A stretch of DNA of 64,000 nucleotides from Fluviicola sp. (GCF_039596395.1 NZ_JBCNJT010000001.1:779315-843314), one strand, 5' to 3'. Positions 1 through 8,835 are shown, numbered from the stretch's first letter. Made by a program: numbers and translations. Notes: generated by a model from the sequence alone, not told the origin.

Positions 1-1
1 A

Positions 2-871
2 GAAGAGTACGATATCCGAATTATGCTGGACAAATACGACAGAAGCAACGTGGATAACATCAATGAGATGACTTTCGTTACCAATGATGGAAAACAGGTT
101 CGTTTGAGCGAATTTGCGGATGTTTCCGTTGAAAACGGGTACGGTCAGCTGGAGCGTAAAAACCGTATTTCGAATACCACTCTGAGATCTTACGTATTGG
201 GGACAGCTTCCGGTACGGTAGCGGATTCCATTACAGCTTACCTGAAAAAAGCGCCGCTGGATAAAAACGTGCGCATGCTTTGGGGAGGTGAAGTAAAACG
301 TCAGAAGGAATCCATGGGAGCATTGGGTACGGCAATGGGAATCGGTTTGATCCTTGTTTACCTGATCATGGTGGCACTTTATGACAACTTCGTTTACCCG
401 TTCGTCGTATTGTTCTCCATCCTCGTTTCGTTGATCGGGGCAATCCTGGCGCTGAACTTAACACAGTCGAATATGGGAATCTTTACTATGCTCGGGATGT
501 TGATGCTCCTCGGACTCGTGGCCAAGAACGCCATCCTGATCGTGGATTTCACCAACCACTTGAAGGCGGAGGGAAGATCTACGTACAGTGCGCTTCTGGA
601 GGCGGTTCGCGAACGGATGCGACCGATTTTGATGACCACTATCGCCATGGTAATCGGTATGATTCCGATTGCAACTGCAACGGGTTCCGGAGCGGAATGG
701 AAGAACGGATTAGCGTGGATTTTGATCGGTGGTTTGACAAGTTCAATGTTCTTGACTATTATTGTAGTACCGATCATGTACTACGTAGTAGATCGATTAC
801 AAGTGAAATTGACAAGAAAGAAAATAAACCTCGAAGGTGAAGACGATGCTACCGTTCACGGAGTGATCTAA
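2..871 (+). CDS. RND multidrug efflux permease, AcrB/HAE1 type, C-terminal part
   Basis: This is the last 289 codons of an inner-membrane proton-driven efflux permease. The reading frame is open to the left edge, so the gene starts outside the window. The visible part runs from the end of the periplasmic region through the final transmembrane bundle. A loop reading GLVAKNAILIVDF followed by ERMRPILMTTIAM is the highly conserved AcrB-family signature between membrane helices. The C-terminus ends in a short charged tail, as usual. Such pumps work with a periplasmic adaptor and a TolC channel, which would be expected upstream or elsewhere. It is a different subfamily from the metal pump at 20134. 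Family assignment is secure; the substrate cannot be read from this part. Confidence 0.93.
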   Translation, partial: EEYDIRIMLDKYDRSNVDNINEMTFVTNDGKQVRLSEFADVSVENGYGQLERKNRISNTTLRSYVLGTASGTVADSITAYLKKAPLDKNVRMLWGGEVKRQKESMGALGTAMGIGLILVYLIMVALYDNFVYPFVVLFSILVSLIGAILALNLTQSNMGIFTMLGMLMLLGLVAKNAILIVDFTNHLKAEGRSTYSALLEAVRERMRPILMTTIAMVIGMIPIATATGSGAEWKNGLAWILIGGLTSSMFLTIIVVPIMYYVVDRLQVKLTRKKINLEGEDDATVHGVI

Positions 872-895
872 TATTAACTAACACCAAAGAATGGG

Positions 896-928
896 AAATC
901 CGGCATACTATCAATGCCGGATTTTTTT
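896..928 (+). terminator. Rho-independent terminator after the RND permease
   Basis: A perfect 10-bp stem (AATCCGGCAT at 897-906 with ATGCCGGATT at 914-923) encloses a 7-base loop and runs into a T-tract at 922-928. It lies 25 bases after the permease stop and ends that transcription unit. Confidence 0.85.
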
Positions 929-986
929 GTTCCTATTTTCCGGATCACGAAGGATTTATATTAATTTCGATTCGAACCTTGTTTTA

Positions 987-2018
987 ATGAGAAGTTTACC
1001 AGTTTTTTTGTGTCTGTTTCCTGTTTTTAGCAGTTTGATCGGTTTTTCCCAGGAAGAAAGTGTATTTCAGCCGGTTGATATTTCATTCGATCTGGATAAA
1101 CTGAAAATGCTGGATTTCGGAAGCGATTCTTTGGATAGGAATAAGCTCTTGTTTCAGTTATTTCCCGCCCCGATGAATGAAGACGATCCCGAATTGTCCG
1201 AATGGCGGGTTTCTGCTTTCTGGAAATGCTCTTCCTGTGTCAAGCAGGATTTCGTTGCTTACCAGGATGAAGAAATGATAGAAAAAGAAACACTTCCCTA
1301 CGATGCAAATTATACGATCTGTACGAATATCCTCTACTATCAGTCGGAAAAGGGAAGTCTGAGAGCAATAGCCAGCTTTTCCACTTCTTTGATGAATGAC
1401 GGTACGGGAAGATTCACCCGCGGTTTGCTGAGCCTGGCACATTTGGAGAAGCAGAACGGAAAATGGGAGTTGCTGAATTTTGAGCCTTTCGTGAATTTGC
1501 AGGGGACATTTACGGTTGCTTCACCTGTTGACGAGGTAATGATCGGTGAAAACGGAAAAACCTATCTGCTGATTCATGGCGGCGAGGCAAATGGTGTTTC
1601 AGCAGAAGAATACATGCCGTGGTACCAGGGCTTATATGTCCTGGATGGTGAAACCTTGAGGGGGCTTTTTACCCAGCAGTCAGCCAGTTGCACTGAAAAT
1701 GGCCCACCTGTCGGCAGTAACTGGACCACAACAATCAAAGATATAAAAAATGTTGCCGACGGAGTTCAGTTCACGCTGGAAACAAAAGGATTACTGGTAA
1801 AGGAATTTGATTGGTACAGGCCGACCGTTCTTCAATATGTGAACCAGGAAGATTTTGACCATTTACCTGCCCGTTTCGAATTTGAAGCAACCATGCAGGT
1901 CATCAAGTTGGAGAAAAGACTTCAGATAGAAAAACCGGTTGTTTCGATCCGTTACAAAGACGAAAAAGGAATCATCCGTACACAAGCGATAGCCACTCAC
2001 AACACAGACAAGAAATGA
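987..2018 (+). CDS. Exported protein of unknown function
   Basis: I do not recognise this 343-residue protein. The ATG at 987 gives a clean signal peptide (MRSLPVFLCLFPVFSSLIGF, then SQEES). An earlier in-frame ATG at 891 lies inside the upstream terminator hairpin, so it is not the start. The mature part is rich in beta-type segments and aromatic residues, with several Cys (a CSSC pair and later single Cys) that would suit a periplasmic or surface location. No membrane helix follows the signal peptide and no T9SS tail is visible. Its stop overlaps the start of the next gene by 4 bases (ATGA), so the two are translationally coupled and probably work together. Confidence 0.7.
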   Translation: MRSLPVFLCLFPVFSSLIGFSQEESVFQPVDISFDLDKLKMLDFGSDSLDRNKLLFQLFPAPMNEDDPELSEWRVSAFWKCSSCVKQDFVAYQDEEMIEKETLPYDANYTICTNILYYQSEKGSLRAIASFSTSLMNDGTGRFTRGLLSLAHLEKQNGKWELLNFEPFVNLQGTFTVASPVDEVMIGENGKTYLLIHGGEANGVSAEEYMPWYQGLYVLDGETLRGLFTQQSASCTENGPPVGSNWTTTIKDIKNVADGVQFTLETKGLLVKEFDWYRPTVLQYVNQEDFDHLPARFEFEATMQVIKLEKRLQIEKPVVSIRYKDEKGIIRTQAIATHNTDKK

Positions 2019-2899
2019 AAGGAATTTTAAGCACATGGCTTTTACTGGCTGCTTTATCCCTGAATGCTCAGGATAAAAAAGTCTATATCGATGAATTCAG
2101 GGTAACAGACCAGGTTATTCACGGGAGTATTGATGAGAAATACGAGATTACGATGTACCTCAAACTTGACGATTATTTCGAGGATGGAACTAGCCACACG
2201 GTTTCCGGATGGTATTATTACGACAACGTGAAAAAGAAGATTCCACTGATCGGTGTTTGCTCGGACCGTTTTGTTTTGTACCAATTCGCAGATCAGAAAC
2301 GTGCCGACAGTATCCGGGAATTCAATGCTCCGGTTAACAGTATGTGGGAAGTGATGGAGAATCTGAGCAATCGTTCCGGGTATCTGGAAAGGTTTGAGTT
2401 TGCCTACGAAGATTATACTTACAAAGGAACCTGGAAAAATGACAAGAAGGAATTAAAGGTCGTTTTTAATACCAGCGACATTAACCTCACCGGAAGAAAT
2501 GAATTTTTGGTCCTTCAGTTCGGTGCTCAAAACAAAAAGCACTTCGATATGAAGCAATTCGGTCCGTTCTATTATGGATATTCCGTTTTTGCGAGTAAAA
2601 TGGATGCAACAGGGTGCAAAGTATTGCTGCAATACGAATTGAGCTCACGGCTGAATCCTAACGGAATGTGTGGTGCAGGACAAGAAATCGGGTATTTGCT
2701 CCTGACATTCGATGCGAAAGGTGATCTGTTGGATTACCGGGACGAACAAGTAGAAAGCTGCCTGGGAAATATCTGGTCGGAAGTGACCGAAATTCCGAAT
2801 ACAGGCGGGAAGAAATTGACTTATAAGGTGATCTATCCAGATGAAAAGGAGCGAACCGTCACGGTTGATGGCATAAATTTCACGCTTCTTTCCAAATAA
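2015..2899 (+). CDS. Exported protein of unknown function
   Basis: The product has 294 residues, with a signal peptide at the N-terminus (MKGILSTWLLLAALSLNAQ, cleavage expected after NAQ). I do not recognise a family. The mature protein is acidic and rich in Tyr and Asp. A C-terminal region around residues 225-250 holds two Cys (in NGMCGAGQEIGYLL and ESCLGN) that could form a disulphide. The gene overlaps the preceding exported-protein gene by 4 bases, and the next gene starts 3 bases after its stop. The three therefore form one tight operon. Paired, coupled, exported proteins of this size suggest a shared envelope role, but nothing in the sequence names it. Confidence 0.7.
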   Translation: MKGILSTWLLLAALSLNAQDKKVYIDEFRVTDQVIHGSIDEKYEITMYLKLDDYFEDGTSHTVSGWYYYDNVKKKIPLIGVCSDRFVLYQFADQKRADSIREFNAPVNSMWEVMENLSNRSGYLERFEFAYEDYTYKGTWKNDKKELKVVFNTSDINLTGRNEFLVLQFGAQNKKHFDMKQFGPFYYGYSVFASKMDATGCKVLLQYELSSRLNPNGMCGAGQEIGYLLLTFDAKGDLLDYRDEQVESCLGNIWSEVTEIPNTGGKKLTYKVIYPDEKERTVTVDGINFTLLSK

Positions 2900-2902
2900 T
2901 TC

Positions 2903-3694
2903 ATGAAACGAAGAGCAAAGCGGTTTTATACGATTCTGGTTGGGATATTTATCCTGACAATAACCGCTTTTGCATCCATGTCATCAGAATATGAACCCGT
3001 TTCTACGGAAATTCAGATCGATACATTCGAGGTGCTCGATAGTGTACGGAATCGCTTGATCCCTTATGCTTTGTATTCCCCGGTAACGAAAAAAACTCCG
3101 GATTCCATTCGCGTGGTGATTTTCAGTCATGGATACGGGTCGAATTATTCGCGGAACTACCTGAATTATTCTTACCTCACTAAAAACCTCGCGCGCGCCG
3201 GATTCTGGACTTTGAGTATTCAGCACGAATTGCTCGGAGACCCTTTGATCCCGAAGGAAGGGAACATGCAGGTTGTTCGTATGCCTTTCTGGGTCAGAGG
3301 TGAAGGAAATATCCTGTTCGTATTGAATGATTTTAAGCGGAAACACCCGGGACTGAAAATTAGTTCGGTTGACCTGATCGGTCATTCAAACGGGGGAGAT
3401 ATGAGCGTCTTGACGGCAAAAGATCATCCGGAACTGATCCGGAAAGTCATTACACTGGATCATTTGAGAATGCCCGTTCCGATTACATTGAAGCCCCAGT
3501 TTTCGAGTTTACGGTCGACCGATAAAGTTGCAGATTCGCTGGTGATTCCTTCAGCAGAAGATTGTCTGAAGTATGGGATACACATCGTTCAATTGAAGCA
3601 TGTCACACATAACGAGATGAATGACGAAGGGTCGAGGAAGCAGAAAAAGCAGATCAATCAGTACATTCAAAAAATCCTCGAAGACCGGTTCTGA
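2903..3694 (+). CDS. Alpha/beta hydrolase, PAF-acetylhydrolase-like
   Basis: This is a 263-residue serine hydrolase with an N-terminal hydrophobic segment (about residues 8-25) that is probably a signal peptide or anchor. The oxyanion-hole motif HGYGSN is at 76-81, and the nucleophile elbow GHSNGG places the catalytic Ser at 162. A His in KHVTHNEMND (233 or 236) is the likely catalytic base. The layout, with a long N-terminal strand region and HGxG, resembles the platelet-activating-factor acetylhydrolase/dienelactone-hydrolase branch. The substrate cannot be predicted. It follows the two unknown exported proteins by 3 bases, as the last gene of that operon. Confidence 0.8.
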   Translation: MKRRAKRFYTILVGIFILTITAFASMSSEYEPVSTEIQIDTFEVLDSVRNRLIPYALYSPVTKKTPDSIRVVIFSHGYGSNYSRNYLNYSYLTKNLARAGFWTLSIQHELLGDPLIPKEGNMQVVRMPFWVRGEGNILFVLNDFKRKHPGLKISSVDLIGHSNGGDMSVLTAKDHPELIRKVITLDHLRMPVPITLKPQFSSLRSTDKVADSLVIPSAEDCLKYGIHIVQLKHVTHNEMNDEGSRKQKKQINQYIQKILEDRF

Positions 3695-3726
3695 TTTCCT
3701 CTGAAAAGCCCGTTACCACTGACTGA

Positions 3727-3753
3727 ATAGACACATGTCTATCCGTATTTTTT
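3727..3753 (+). terminator. Possible weak terminator between convergent genes
   Basis: A 6-bp stem (ATAGAC/GTCTAT, 3727-3732 with 3737-3742) with a 4-base loop is followed after five bases by six T (3748-3753). The gap to the T-run makes this only a tentative terminator for the hydrolase operon. Confidence 0.3.
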
Positions 3754-3783
3754 AGATGAGTGGGCGTTCGTTGGCTTGTGCTA

Positions 3784-4500
3784 TTAATCCCGCAGCAAAT
3801 AATTGTAACGCTGAACCGTATTCTCCAATCCCAGGTAAAGCGCATCCGAAATCAAAGCATGCCCGATAGATACTTCTGCCAATTGAGGAATGTTTTCCTT
3901 AAAGTAACGAAGGTTTTCCTGGTTCAGATCGTGTCCAGCATTCAACTCCAGGCCTAATTCCAATGCACGGTTTGCGGCGGTGACAAACGGTTTGATAGCG
4001 TCTTCCCTGTTTTCAGCATAATGGTCTGCATAAGGACCGGTATACAATTCAATGCGGTCTGTTCCTGTTTTCACAGCGTATTCAATGTTCTGTAAATCGG
4101 TGTCGACAAAAATAGAAGTGCGCACGCCCCAGGATTTGATACGACGAATAATATCCTGCAGTACTTCCAGGTGTTCTTTTGTGTTCCAGCCTGCATTGCT
4201 TGTCAGAACATGCGGCGGATCCGGCACTAAAGTTGCCTGTGCCGGGCGAATAGCTTCAATCATTTGCATAAAGCGCTCGTCCGGGTATCCTTCGATATTG
4301 AACTCGGTAGTAACTACTTTCGATAAGTCCACGACATCCTTTCCGGTGATGTGTCTTTCGTCGGGTCTTGGATGGACCGTAATTCCGGCAGCACCGAAGC
4401 GCTCACAGTCAATAGCTACCTGTACCACATTGGGAGTGTTTCCCCCGCGGGCATTTCGGATAGTAGCAATTTTGTTGATGTTCACGCTTAATTTTGTCAT
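3784..4500 (-). CDS. pdxJ: Pyridoxine 5'-phosphate synthase PdxJ
   Basis: PdxJ condenses 1-deoxyxylulose 5-phosphate with 3-amino-2-oxopropyl phosphate to make pyridoxine 5'-phosphate, in the DXP-dependent route to vitamin B6. The 238-residue length is typical. Recognisable landmarks are the N-terminal [17 protein letters not shown] strand and loop, the phosphate/active-site segment [11 protein letters not shown], and the late [10 protein letters not shown] loop with its catalytic His. The TIM-barrel pattern runs the full length with no gaps. It is transcribed away from the DUF218 gene and converges on the hydrolase operon. A TATCTTCG -7 element lies 20 bases before the ATG. Confidence 0.96.
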   Translation of the reverse strand: MTKLSVNINKIATIRNARGGNTPNVVQVAIDCERFGAAGITVHPRPDERHITGKDVVDLSKVVTTEFNIEGYPDERFMQMIEAIRPAQATLVPDPPHVLTSNAGWNTKEHLEVLQDIIRRIKSWGVRTSIFVDTDLQNIEYAVKTGTDRIELYTGPYADHYAENREDAIKPFVTAANRALELGLELNAGHDLNQENLRYFKENIPQLAEVSIGHALISDALYLGLENTVQRYNYLLRD

Positions 4501-4519
4501 GGCTTTTTTCTTTGGATTG

Positions 4520-4527
4520 CGAAGATA
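4520..4527 (-). promoter_or_regulatory. Predicted -7 promoter box of pdxJ
   Basis: The minus strand reads TATCTTCG, a close match to the Bacteroidota -7 consensus TAnnTTTG. The implied transcription start is about 15 bases before the pdxJ ATG. No clear -33 TTTG is present. Confidence 0.45.
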
Positions 4528-4631
4528 ACGAGTATTTATTGCTTTCAGATGTTAAAGTTCTTGAAAGTTTCCGGAGTCGATTTTAACGTTTTCTAAGATG
4601 AAAATTTGACATAAAATTGTATCATTGAAGC

Positions 4632-5330
4632 ATGAAACTCCTTTCGATAATCACTTTTTTGTCTTTGCCCGTATTCCTTGGCGGGTGTTTTCTATTTGCA
4701 CCTTCAGCACAGAAAACCAATCGTAAATACCTGCAAAAAGCTCCATATGATGCGATCATTGTTCCGGGTGTTCCGTATGACGGGAAACACTGGAGCGAAG
4801 CTATGCGGAATCGCGTGCAGTGGTCAAACTACCTGTATAAAAAGGGGATTGCCAAAAATATCATTTACTCAGGTTCGGCGGTGTATACCGAATACGAAGA
4901 AGCTCATATTATGGCGCTTTACGGCGAGGCACTGGGCATTCCGAAAGAACACATATTCATGGACCCGAGATCGGAACACAGTACCGAGAATGTTTATTAT
5001 TCCTACCGCCTGGCGAAAAAACAGGGATTTCAAAAAATCGCTTTGGCCACAGATCCTTTTCAACTGAACGGTATGCGCCAGTTCATCAAGAAATTCGAGC
5101 TGCCGGTAGATTTGCTGCCAATCGTTAAGGATACACTGCTAAAGCAGGACCTTAGGGAACCAACGATCAATCCGGATGCCGCAAAACGCCCGAATTTTGT
5201 TTCCATTGTGAACCGGCAATCCAAATGGCAGCGACTCAGGGGTACTTTCGGGCAATACATTTGCTGGAAGGAAGAAGACCTGAAGAAAAAACATTTACGT
5301 AAGAAATACGGGGACAGAATTGAAAATTAA
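4632..5330 (+). CDS. DUF218 (YdcF/ElyC-like) lipoprotein
   Basis: This is a 232-residue protein with a lipoprotein signal (lipobox FLGGC, lipidated Cys at 19), so it is expected to be membrane-anchored in the periplasm. The body is a DUF218 domain. It opens with the strand DAIIVPGVPYDG, followed by a nucleotide-type loop, then YSGSAVYTEYEEA, the acidic DPRSEHSTENVYYS segment, and a later ALATDPFQ strand. E. coli relatives include YdcF, which binds S-adenosylmethionine, and SanA/ElyC, which act in envelope maintenance. Which of these applies is not clear. It stands alone, divergent from pdxJ. Lipidation of a DUF218 protein is noted as less usual than the membrane-anchored forms. Confidence 0.82.
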   Translation: MKLLSIITFLSLPVFLGGCFLFAPSAQKTNRKYLQKAPYDAIIVPGVPYDGKHWSEAMRNRVQWSNYLYKKGIAKNIIYSGSAVYTEYEEAHIMALYGEALGIPKEHIFMDPRSEHSTENVYYSYRLAKKQGFQKIALATDPFQLNGMRQFIKKFELPVDLLPIVKDTLLKQDLREPTINPDAAKRPNFVSIVNRQSKWQRLRGTFGQYICWKEEDLKKKHLRKKYGDRIEN

Positions 5331-5382
5331 TGCATTACTTTCAGAACAGGGGGTTGAAATGCTAGATGGTGAAATGTTTAAA

Positions 5383-5424
5383 TGTAAAATGTAAAATGTA
5401 AAATGTGAAGTGTGAAGTGTGAAA
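5383..5424. repeat. 7-bp tandem word repeat
   Basis: Six consecutive 7-bp units occur here: three TGTAAAA, two TGTGAAG and one TGTGAAA. It belongs to the short word-like repeats seen in many intergenic gaps of this window, for example 6130-6160 and 27766-27782. It does not code for a plausible protein. Confidence 0.8.
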
Positions 5425-5462
5425 TGTTCGAAGGATTTGCAGGAAATGATTTTAAGTTTCTT

Positions 5463-5510
5463 TTTTGAACTTTTGAACTTTTGAACTTTTGAACTTTTGA
5501 ACTTTTGAAC
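5463..5510. repeat. 8-bp minisatellite (TTTTGAAC)6
   Basis: There are six perfect head-to-tail copies of TTTTGAAC. The unit core TTGAA(C) is shared, in the opposite sense, with the TCAAATGT array at 49253 and the GAGTTCAAA array at 53729. Together with the 7-bp array just upstream, it fills most of the 260-base gap before the Crp/Fnr gene. Confidence 0.9.
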
Positions 5511-5591
5511 TTTTTTAACCTTAAACTCCAAACAGAATCAGTGCCTTAAAACTTCCAATTATCCTTATTTTTAATTACAAAGGAAAAAGAT

Positions 5592-6125
5592 ATGAATGCA
5601 TTAGAATGGGGAGCTTTGTTCGGGCTAGAATCAATCACTGTTCCGGCGAGAACGCAGTTGGTGCAGGAAGGTTCCATTGCGAGAAAGATCTACATCATTG
5701 AAAAAGGAGCGCTCCGGATCTGGCTGAATAAGAACGGAAATGAAATTACCAGCCAGTTTTTCTTCGAGGGTAAGCTAGTTGCTTCCCTGGAAAGTTTTCT
5801 AAGTCTCGAGCCCAGTGAGTTTTGCCTGGAAACCCTGGAAGAATCAAAATTGTATGTGCTGGATAAAATGACCTTCGATGAATTGATGAAAAACGATACC
5901 GATTTCAAAGAATGGTTCCAGGAATACATTTTAGACCGCTTTTTGTATTACTCGAAACACGTGCTCTCTTTCCTGAGAGACAAACCGGAAGAACGTTATC
6001 TGCACTTGTTAAAGACCAATCCTGAATTATTGAAACGTGTTCCGCAGCAGGATTTGGCAACCTATATCGGCATTACGCCGGTTTCATTGAGCCGCATCCG
6101 GAATAAAATCGCGAAGAGTAAGTGA
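5592..6125 (+). CDS. Crp/Fnr-family transcriptional regulator
   Basis: This 177-residue regulator has an N-terminal cyclic-nucleotide-binding-type beta roll (about residues 15-105, with the loop QEGSIARKIYIIEKGALRIW). A C-terminal helix-turn-helix near residues 150-172 (QDLATYIGITPVSLSRIRNK) is the compact form common in Bacteroidota. No Cys cluster for an iron-sulfur centre is present, so it is not a classical Fnr. The residues that bind cAMP in E. coli CRP are not obviously kept. The next gene is an MDR oxidoreductase in the same direction, whose promoter holds a Crp/Fnr-type dyad; that gene is the natural candidate target. A paralogue with a similar oxidoreductase neighbour is at 30829. 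Confidence 0.9.
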   Translation: MNALEWGALFGLESITVPARTQLVQEGSIARKIYIIEKGALRIWLNKNGNEITSQFFFEGKLVASLESFLSLEPSEFCLETLEESKLYVLDKMTFDELMKNDTDFKEWFQEYILDRFLYYSKHVLSFLRDKPEERYLHLLKTNPELLKRVPQQDLATYIGITPVSLSRIRNKIAKSK

Positions 6126-6193
6126 GAAGGTGAAATGTAAAATGTGAAATGTAAAAAGTGAGACGCTTCTCTCGCATTCTGTTTCTTAATTAA

Positions 6194-6237
6194 TTTACAA
6201 TTGTTAAGAGAGAAGATCCCGGTTTGACAGACCTTTG
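6194..6237 (+). promoter_or_regulatory. Predicted Crp/Fnr-type operator and -7 box of the oxidoreductase
   Basis: The imperfect dyad TTTAC-AATT-GTTAA (6194-6207) is centred 29.5 bp upstream of a -7-like box GACCTTTG (6230-6237), one base from the consensus TAnnTTTG. Exactly the same spacing occurs at 29795-29838 and 59855-59898. With transcription starting about 12 bases after the box begins, the dyad centre falls near -41.5, the class II activator position. There is no -33 TTTG at the right distance, which fits activator dependence. Confidence 0.55.
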
Positions 6238-6254
6238 CAGCTAAAAGAAAGTAT

Positions 6255-7229
6255 ATGAAAGCTGCAATTATCAAAGAACTGGGACAAACTCCCGTTTATT
6301 CCGATCATCCGGATCCTGTACCTGCCAATGAAACCGAATTGCTCATGAATGTGAAAGCCGCCTCGGTAAAGAACCTGGATAAGCTTCGGGCGAGTGGAAA
6401 GCACTATGCCAGTTATACCGAACTTCCTGCTGTTGCGGGAATCGACGGAGTTGGTACACTGGAAGACGGCACACTGGTTTATGCGCAGGGAATTTCAGGA
6501 ACACTGGCCGAACAGGCACTTATTCGAAAAGGTCAGTACGTCGTTGTTCCGCAAGGGTTGGATATAATTCAGGCGGCGGCATTGCCCAATGCGGTAATTG
6601 GCGCTGCAATGGCTTTGCGTTTCCGGGCAAAGATGAAAAAAGAAGATGTCGTGTTAATCAACGGAGCAACAGGAGTTACAGGTAAACTGGCGGTTCAGCT
6701 TGCAAAGCACGACGGAGCTTCCAAAATTATTGTAACGGGAAGAAATAAATCCGTTTTAGAAGAGTTACGTGGTTTGGGAGCAGATGAGGTGATTTCGCTG
6801 CTGGATTCCGATGAAGCGATTATCGAACGGCTTAAATCCATTCATCGGGAAACACCCATTTCCTGCGTGATTGATTATTTGTGGGGAAAACCGGTGGAAC
6901 TGATCATTTCTGCACTGAAAGGCGGGGGTGTCAATTCCTTTACTCCTCAGGTAAAAATCGTGACAGTAGGAAGTATGGCCGGAGAAAACATCTCACTTGG
7001 TTCCGGAACGTTGAGAAGTTCGGCTATTGAAATCCTGGGATCCGGTTTGGGAAGTCTTTCCAGAGAAGACCTGCATCGGTTCTATAAGGAAGTTTTACCC
7101 GAAATATTTGAATTGGCGAAGGATGGAAAATTAAAACTGGATACTTATACAGCACCACTTTCCGAAGTTGAAAAGGCCTGGGAGTTGGCTTTGGAGGGAG
7201 GAGTGAGATTGGTCATTTCGGTAGATTAA
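6255..7229 (+). CDS. Zinc-independent MDR oxidoreductase (quinone-reductase-like)
   Basis: This is a 324-residue medium-chain dehydrogenase/reductase. The N-terminal half is the GroES-like fold. A Rossmann fold follows, with the NAD(P) loop LINGATGVTGKLAVQLAK at about residues 132-149. Ligands for catalytic or structural zinc are absent, placing it with NADPH:quinone oxidoreductases and related enoyl reductases. The enzyme would reduce quinones or alpha,beta-unsaturated carbonyls in the cytoplasm; the true substrate is unknown. It lies 129 bases downstream of a Crp/Fnr regulator in the same direction, behind its own predicted activator-type promoter. A second MDR/Crp pair exists at 29864-31404, so the module is duplicated. 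Confidence 0.88.
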   Translation: MKAAIIKELGQTPVYSDHPDPVPANETELLMNVKAASVKNLDKLRASGKHYASYTELPAVAGIDGVGTLEDGTLVYAQGISGTLAEQALIRKGQYVVVPQGLDIIQAAALPNAVIGAAMALRFRAKMKKEDVVLINGATGVTGKLAVQLAKHDGASKIIVTGRNKSVLEELRGLGADEVISLLDSDEAIIERLKSIHRETPISCVIDYLWGKPVELIISALKGGGVNSFTPQVKIVTVGSMAGENISLGSGTLRSSAIEILGSGLGSLSREDLHRFYKEVLPEIFELAKDGKLKLDTYTAPLSEVEKAWELALEGGVRLVISVD

Positions 7230-7282
7230 ATTTCTACAAATTCTTCGCTCGTAGCGACCTTTTTAGTACTTTGGCAGACAAC

Positions 7283-7945
7283 ATGACAGCAAAAGAAGTA
7301 ATAACAGACGAGATTCCCCCGTTAATTCATACAGATTCAGGGGAGAAGGCATTGATATGGATGGAGGAGTTTAAAGTTTCCCATCTTCCGGTATTAAAAA
7401 ACGGCAATTTTGTAGGCTTAATTTCCGAAAGCGACATTTTAGATAAGAAAGACCTGGAATTGTCATTGGATGTACTATTTGACCATCTTCCGAGACCGTA
7501 TGTTTTGGAAACAGCTCACATATATGAAGTTTTGGCTAAAATGGCCGAGCACCGCATTTCGGTTTTACCTGTATTGGACGTTGCAGAGCAATACCTGGGA
7601 TGTACGAGCGTTCATCAGCTAATGACGTTGATCGCCAATACAGCAAGTATCAAAGAATCTGGAGGAATAGTGGTGCTGGAAATGAACCGGGTAGATTATT
7701 CCCTGGCCCAGATTTCCCAGATCGTTGAAAGCGAAAATGCAAAAATCCTTTCTTCGTTTATCATGTCCTCCGGAGACAGTACTAAAATCGAAGTGACCCT
7801 CAAAATATCCGAAGTAGATTTATCGCGGATCATCCGTTCATTCGAGCGACACGATATGTTGGTAAAGGCAAGTTTCCAGCGTTCAACGGACCAGGACGAT
7901 ATGCAGTTCCGATATGACGCATTGATGAATTATTTAAACATTTAA
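7283..7945 (+). CDS. CBS-domain protein
   Basis: The product has 220 residues from the ATG at 7283; a TTG four codons earlier is a less likely start. Two CBS motifs span about residues 1-60 (ending in PVLKNGNFVGLISESDIL) and 65-125 (ISVLPVLDVAEQYLGCTSVHQL). These pairs bind adenine nucleotides. The C-terminal 90 residues (from SGGIVVLEMNRVDYSLAQIS) have the pattern of an ACT-like regulatory domain, as in AcuB-type proteins. It is followed by nadK after one base, so the two are co-transcribed. A nucleotide-sensing role near NAD kinase is plausible but not shown by the sequence. Confidence 0.88.
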   Translation: MTAKEVITDEIPPLIHTDSGEKALIWMEEFKVSHLPVLKNGNFVGLISESDILDKKDLELSLDVLFDHLPRPYVLETAHIYEVLAKMAEHRISVLPVLDVAEQYLGCTSVHQLMTLIANTASIKESGGIVVLEMNRVDYSLAQISQIVESENAKILSSFIMSSGDSTKIEVTLKISEVDLSRIIRSFERHDMLVKASFQRSTDQDDMQFRYDALMNYLNI

Positions 7946-7946
7946 A

Positions 7947-8825
7947 ATGCTTGTAGCGGTATATAGTAAGAAAGTAAATAAAGCTACGATCCCGATCTTC
8001 AGGCATTTCGTGACATTGGCTGACCGTTTTGGCTGGAAATTGATCCTCGAAAAAGAACTGAAAGACCAATTGGTGAAGAAAGCCGGGATTTGCAGCGAAG
8101 CACAAGTATTCACAAGCTATGCGGATTTTCATCATGGAATAGACCTGGCATTCAGTATCGGTGGCGACGGAACGTTCTTAAGAACGGTTGCTTACATCCG
8201 TGATTCCGGGGTTCCTATCCTGGGAATAAACACCGGAAGATTGGGCTTTTTGGCAACGTTGGGCGATGAATCGTTTGACAATGCGCTGGAAATGGTCAAT
8301 CAAAAACGCTATGATTTCCAGAAAAGATCCTTGCTTCGGGTAGAAACCGAACGCAGTATTTATGGTGCGGATAACTTTGCGATGAATGAAGTGACACTTT
8401 TAAAGAAAGATACTTCATCCATGATTACCGTAGACGCTTTCCTGGATGATAAATACCTGAATTCGTATTGGGCGGATGGGCTGATTGTAGCTACTCCGAC
8501 CGGTTCTACGGCTTATAATCTCAGTTGTGGCGGACCGATTGTTACTCCGGGTTGCCAGGTTCACATCATCACACCGATTGCACCGCATAATCTGAATGTC
8601 CGGCCGGTTGTTGTTCCCGATAACATGCCGATTAAACTGAGAATTGAAGGAAGGGAACGAAACTACCTGATCTCTGTCGACGGAAACGCCAAAAGTATCA
8701 AACAGAACGAAGAAGTTTTGATCAGAAAGGCCGAATATATGATTAATGTCATTAAATTAGAGGACACTAATTTCCTGGATACGATCCGTAACAAAATGTC
8801 ATGGGGAAAAGACCAGAGAAACTAA
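7947..8825 (+). CDS. nadK: NAD kinase
   Basis: NAD kinase phosphorylates NAD to NADP in the cytoplasm. The 292-residue protein shows all the family landmarks. GGDGTFLRT is at about 72-80 with the catalytic Asp at 74, followed by the GINTGRLGFLA loop. The NE dinucleotide is at 147-148 (MNEVTLLKKD), and the adenine-binding stretch TPTGSTAYNLSCGGP is at about 183-197. The length is normal for bacterial enzymes. It is the middle gene of a run CBS protein - nadK - LacI regulator, with gaps of 1 and 10 bases. Confidence 0.97.
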   Translation: MLVAVYSKKVNKATIPIFRHFVTLADRFGWKLILEKELKDQLVKKAGICSEAQVFTSYADFHHGIDLAFSIGGDGTFLRTVAYIRDSGVPILGINTGRLGFLATLGDESFDNALEMVNQKRYDFQKRSLLRVETERSIYGADNFAMNEVTLLKKDTSSMITVDAFLDDKYLNSYWADGLIVATPTGSTAYNLSCGGPIVTPGCQVHIITPIAPHNLNVRPVVVPDNMPIKLRIEGRERNYLISVDGNAKSIKQNEEVLIRKAEYMINVIKLEDTNFLDTIRNKMSWGKDQRN

Positions 8826-8835
8826 CGTTTTAGGA

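Noticed and set aside
891-986. Upstream ATG at 891 as the start of the first exported protein
   Set aside because: It lies in the terminator of the RND gene and would put 32 extra residues before a clear signal peptide.
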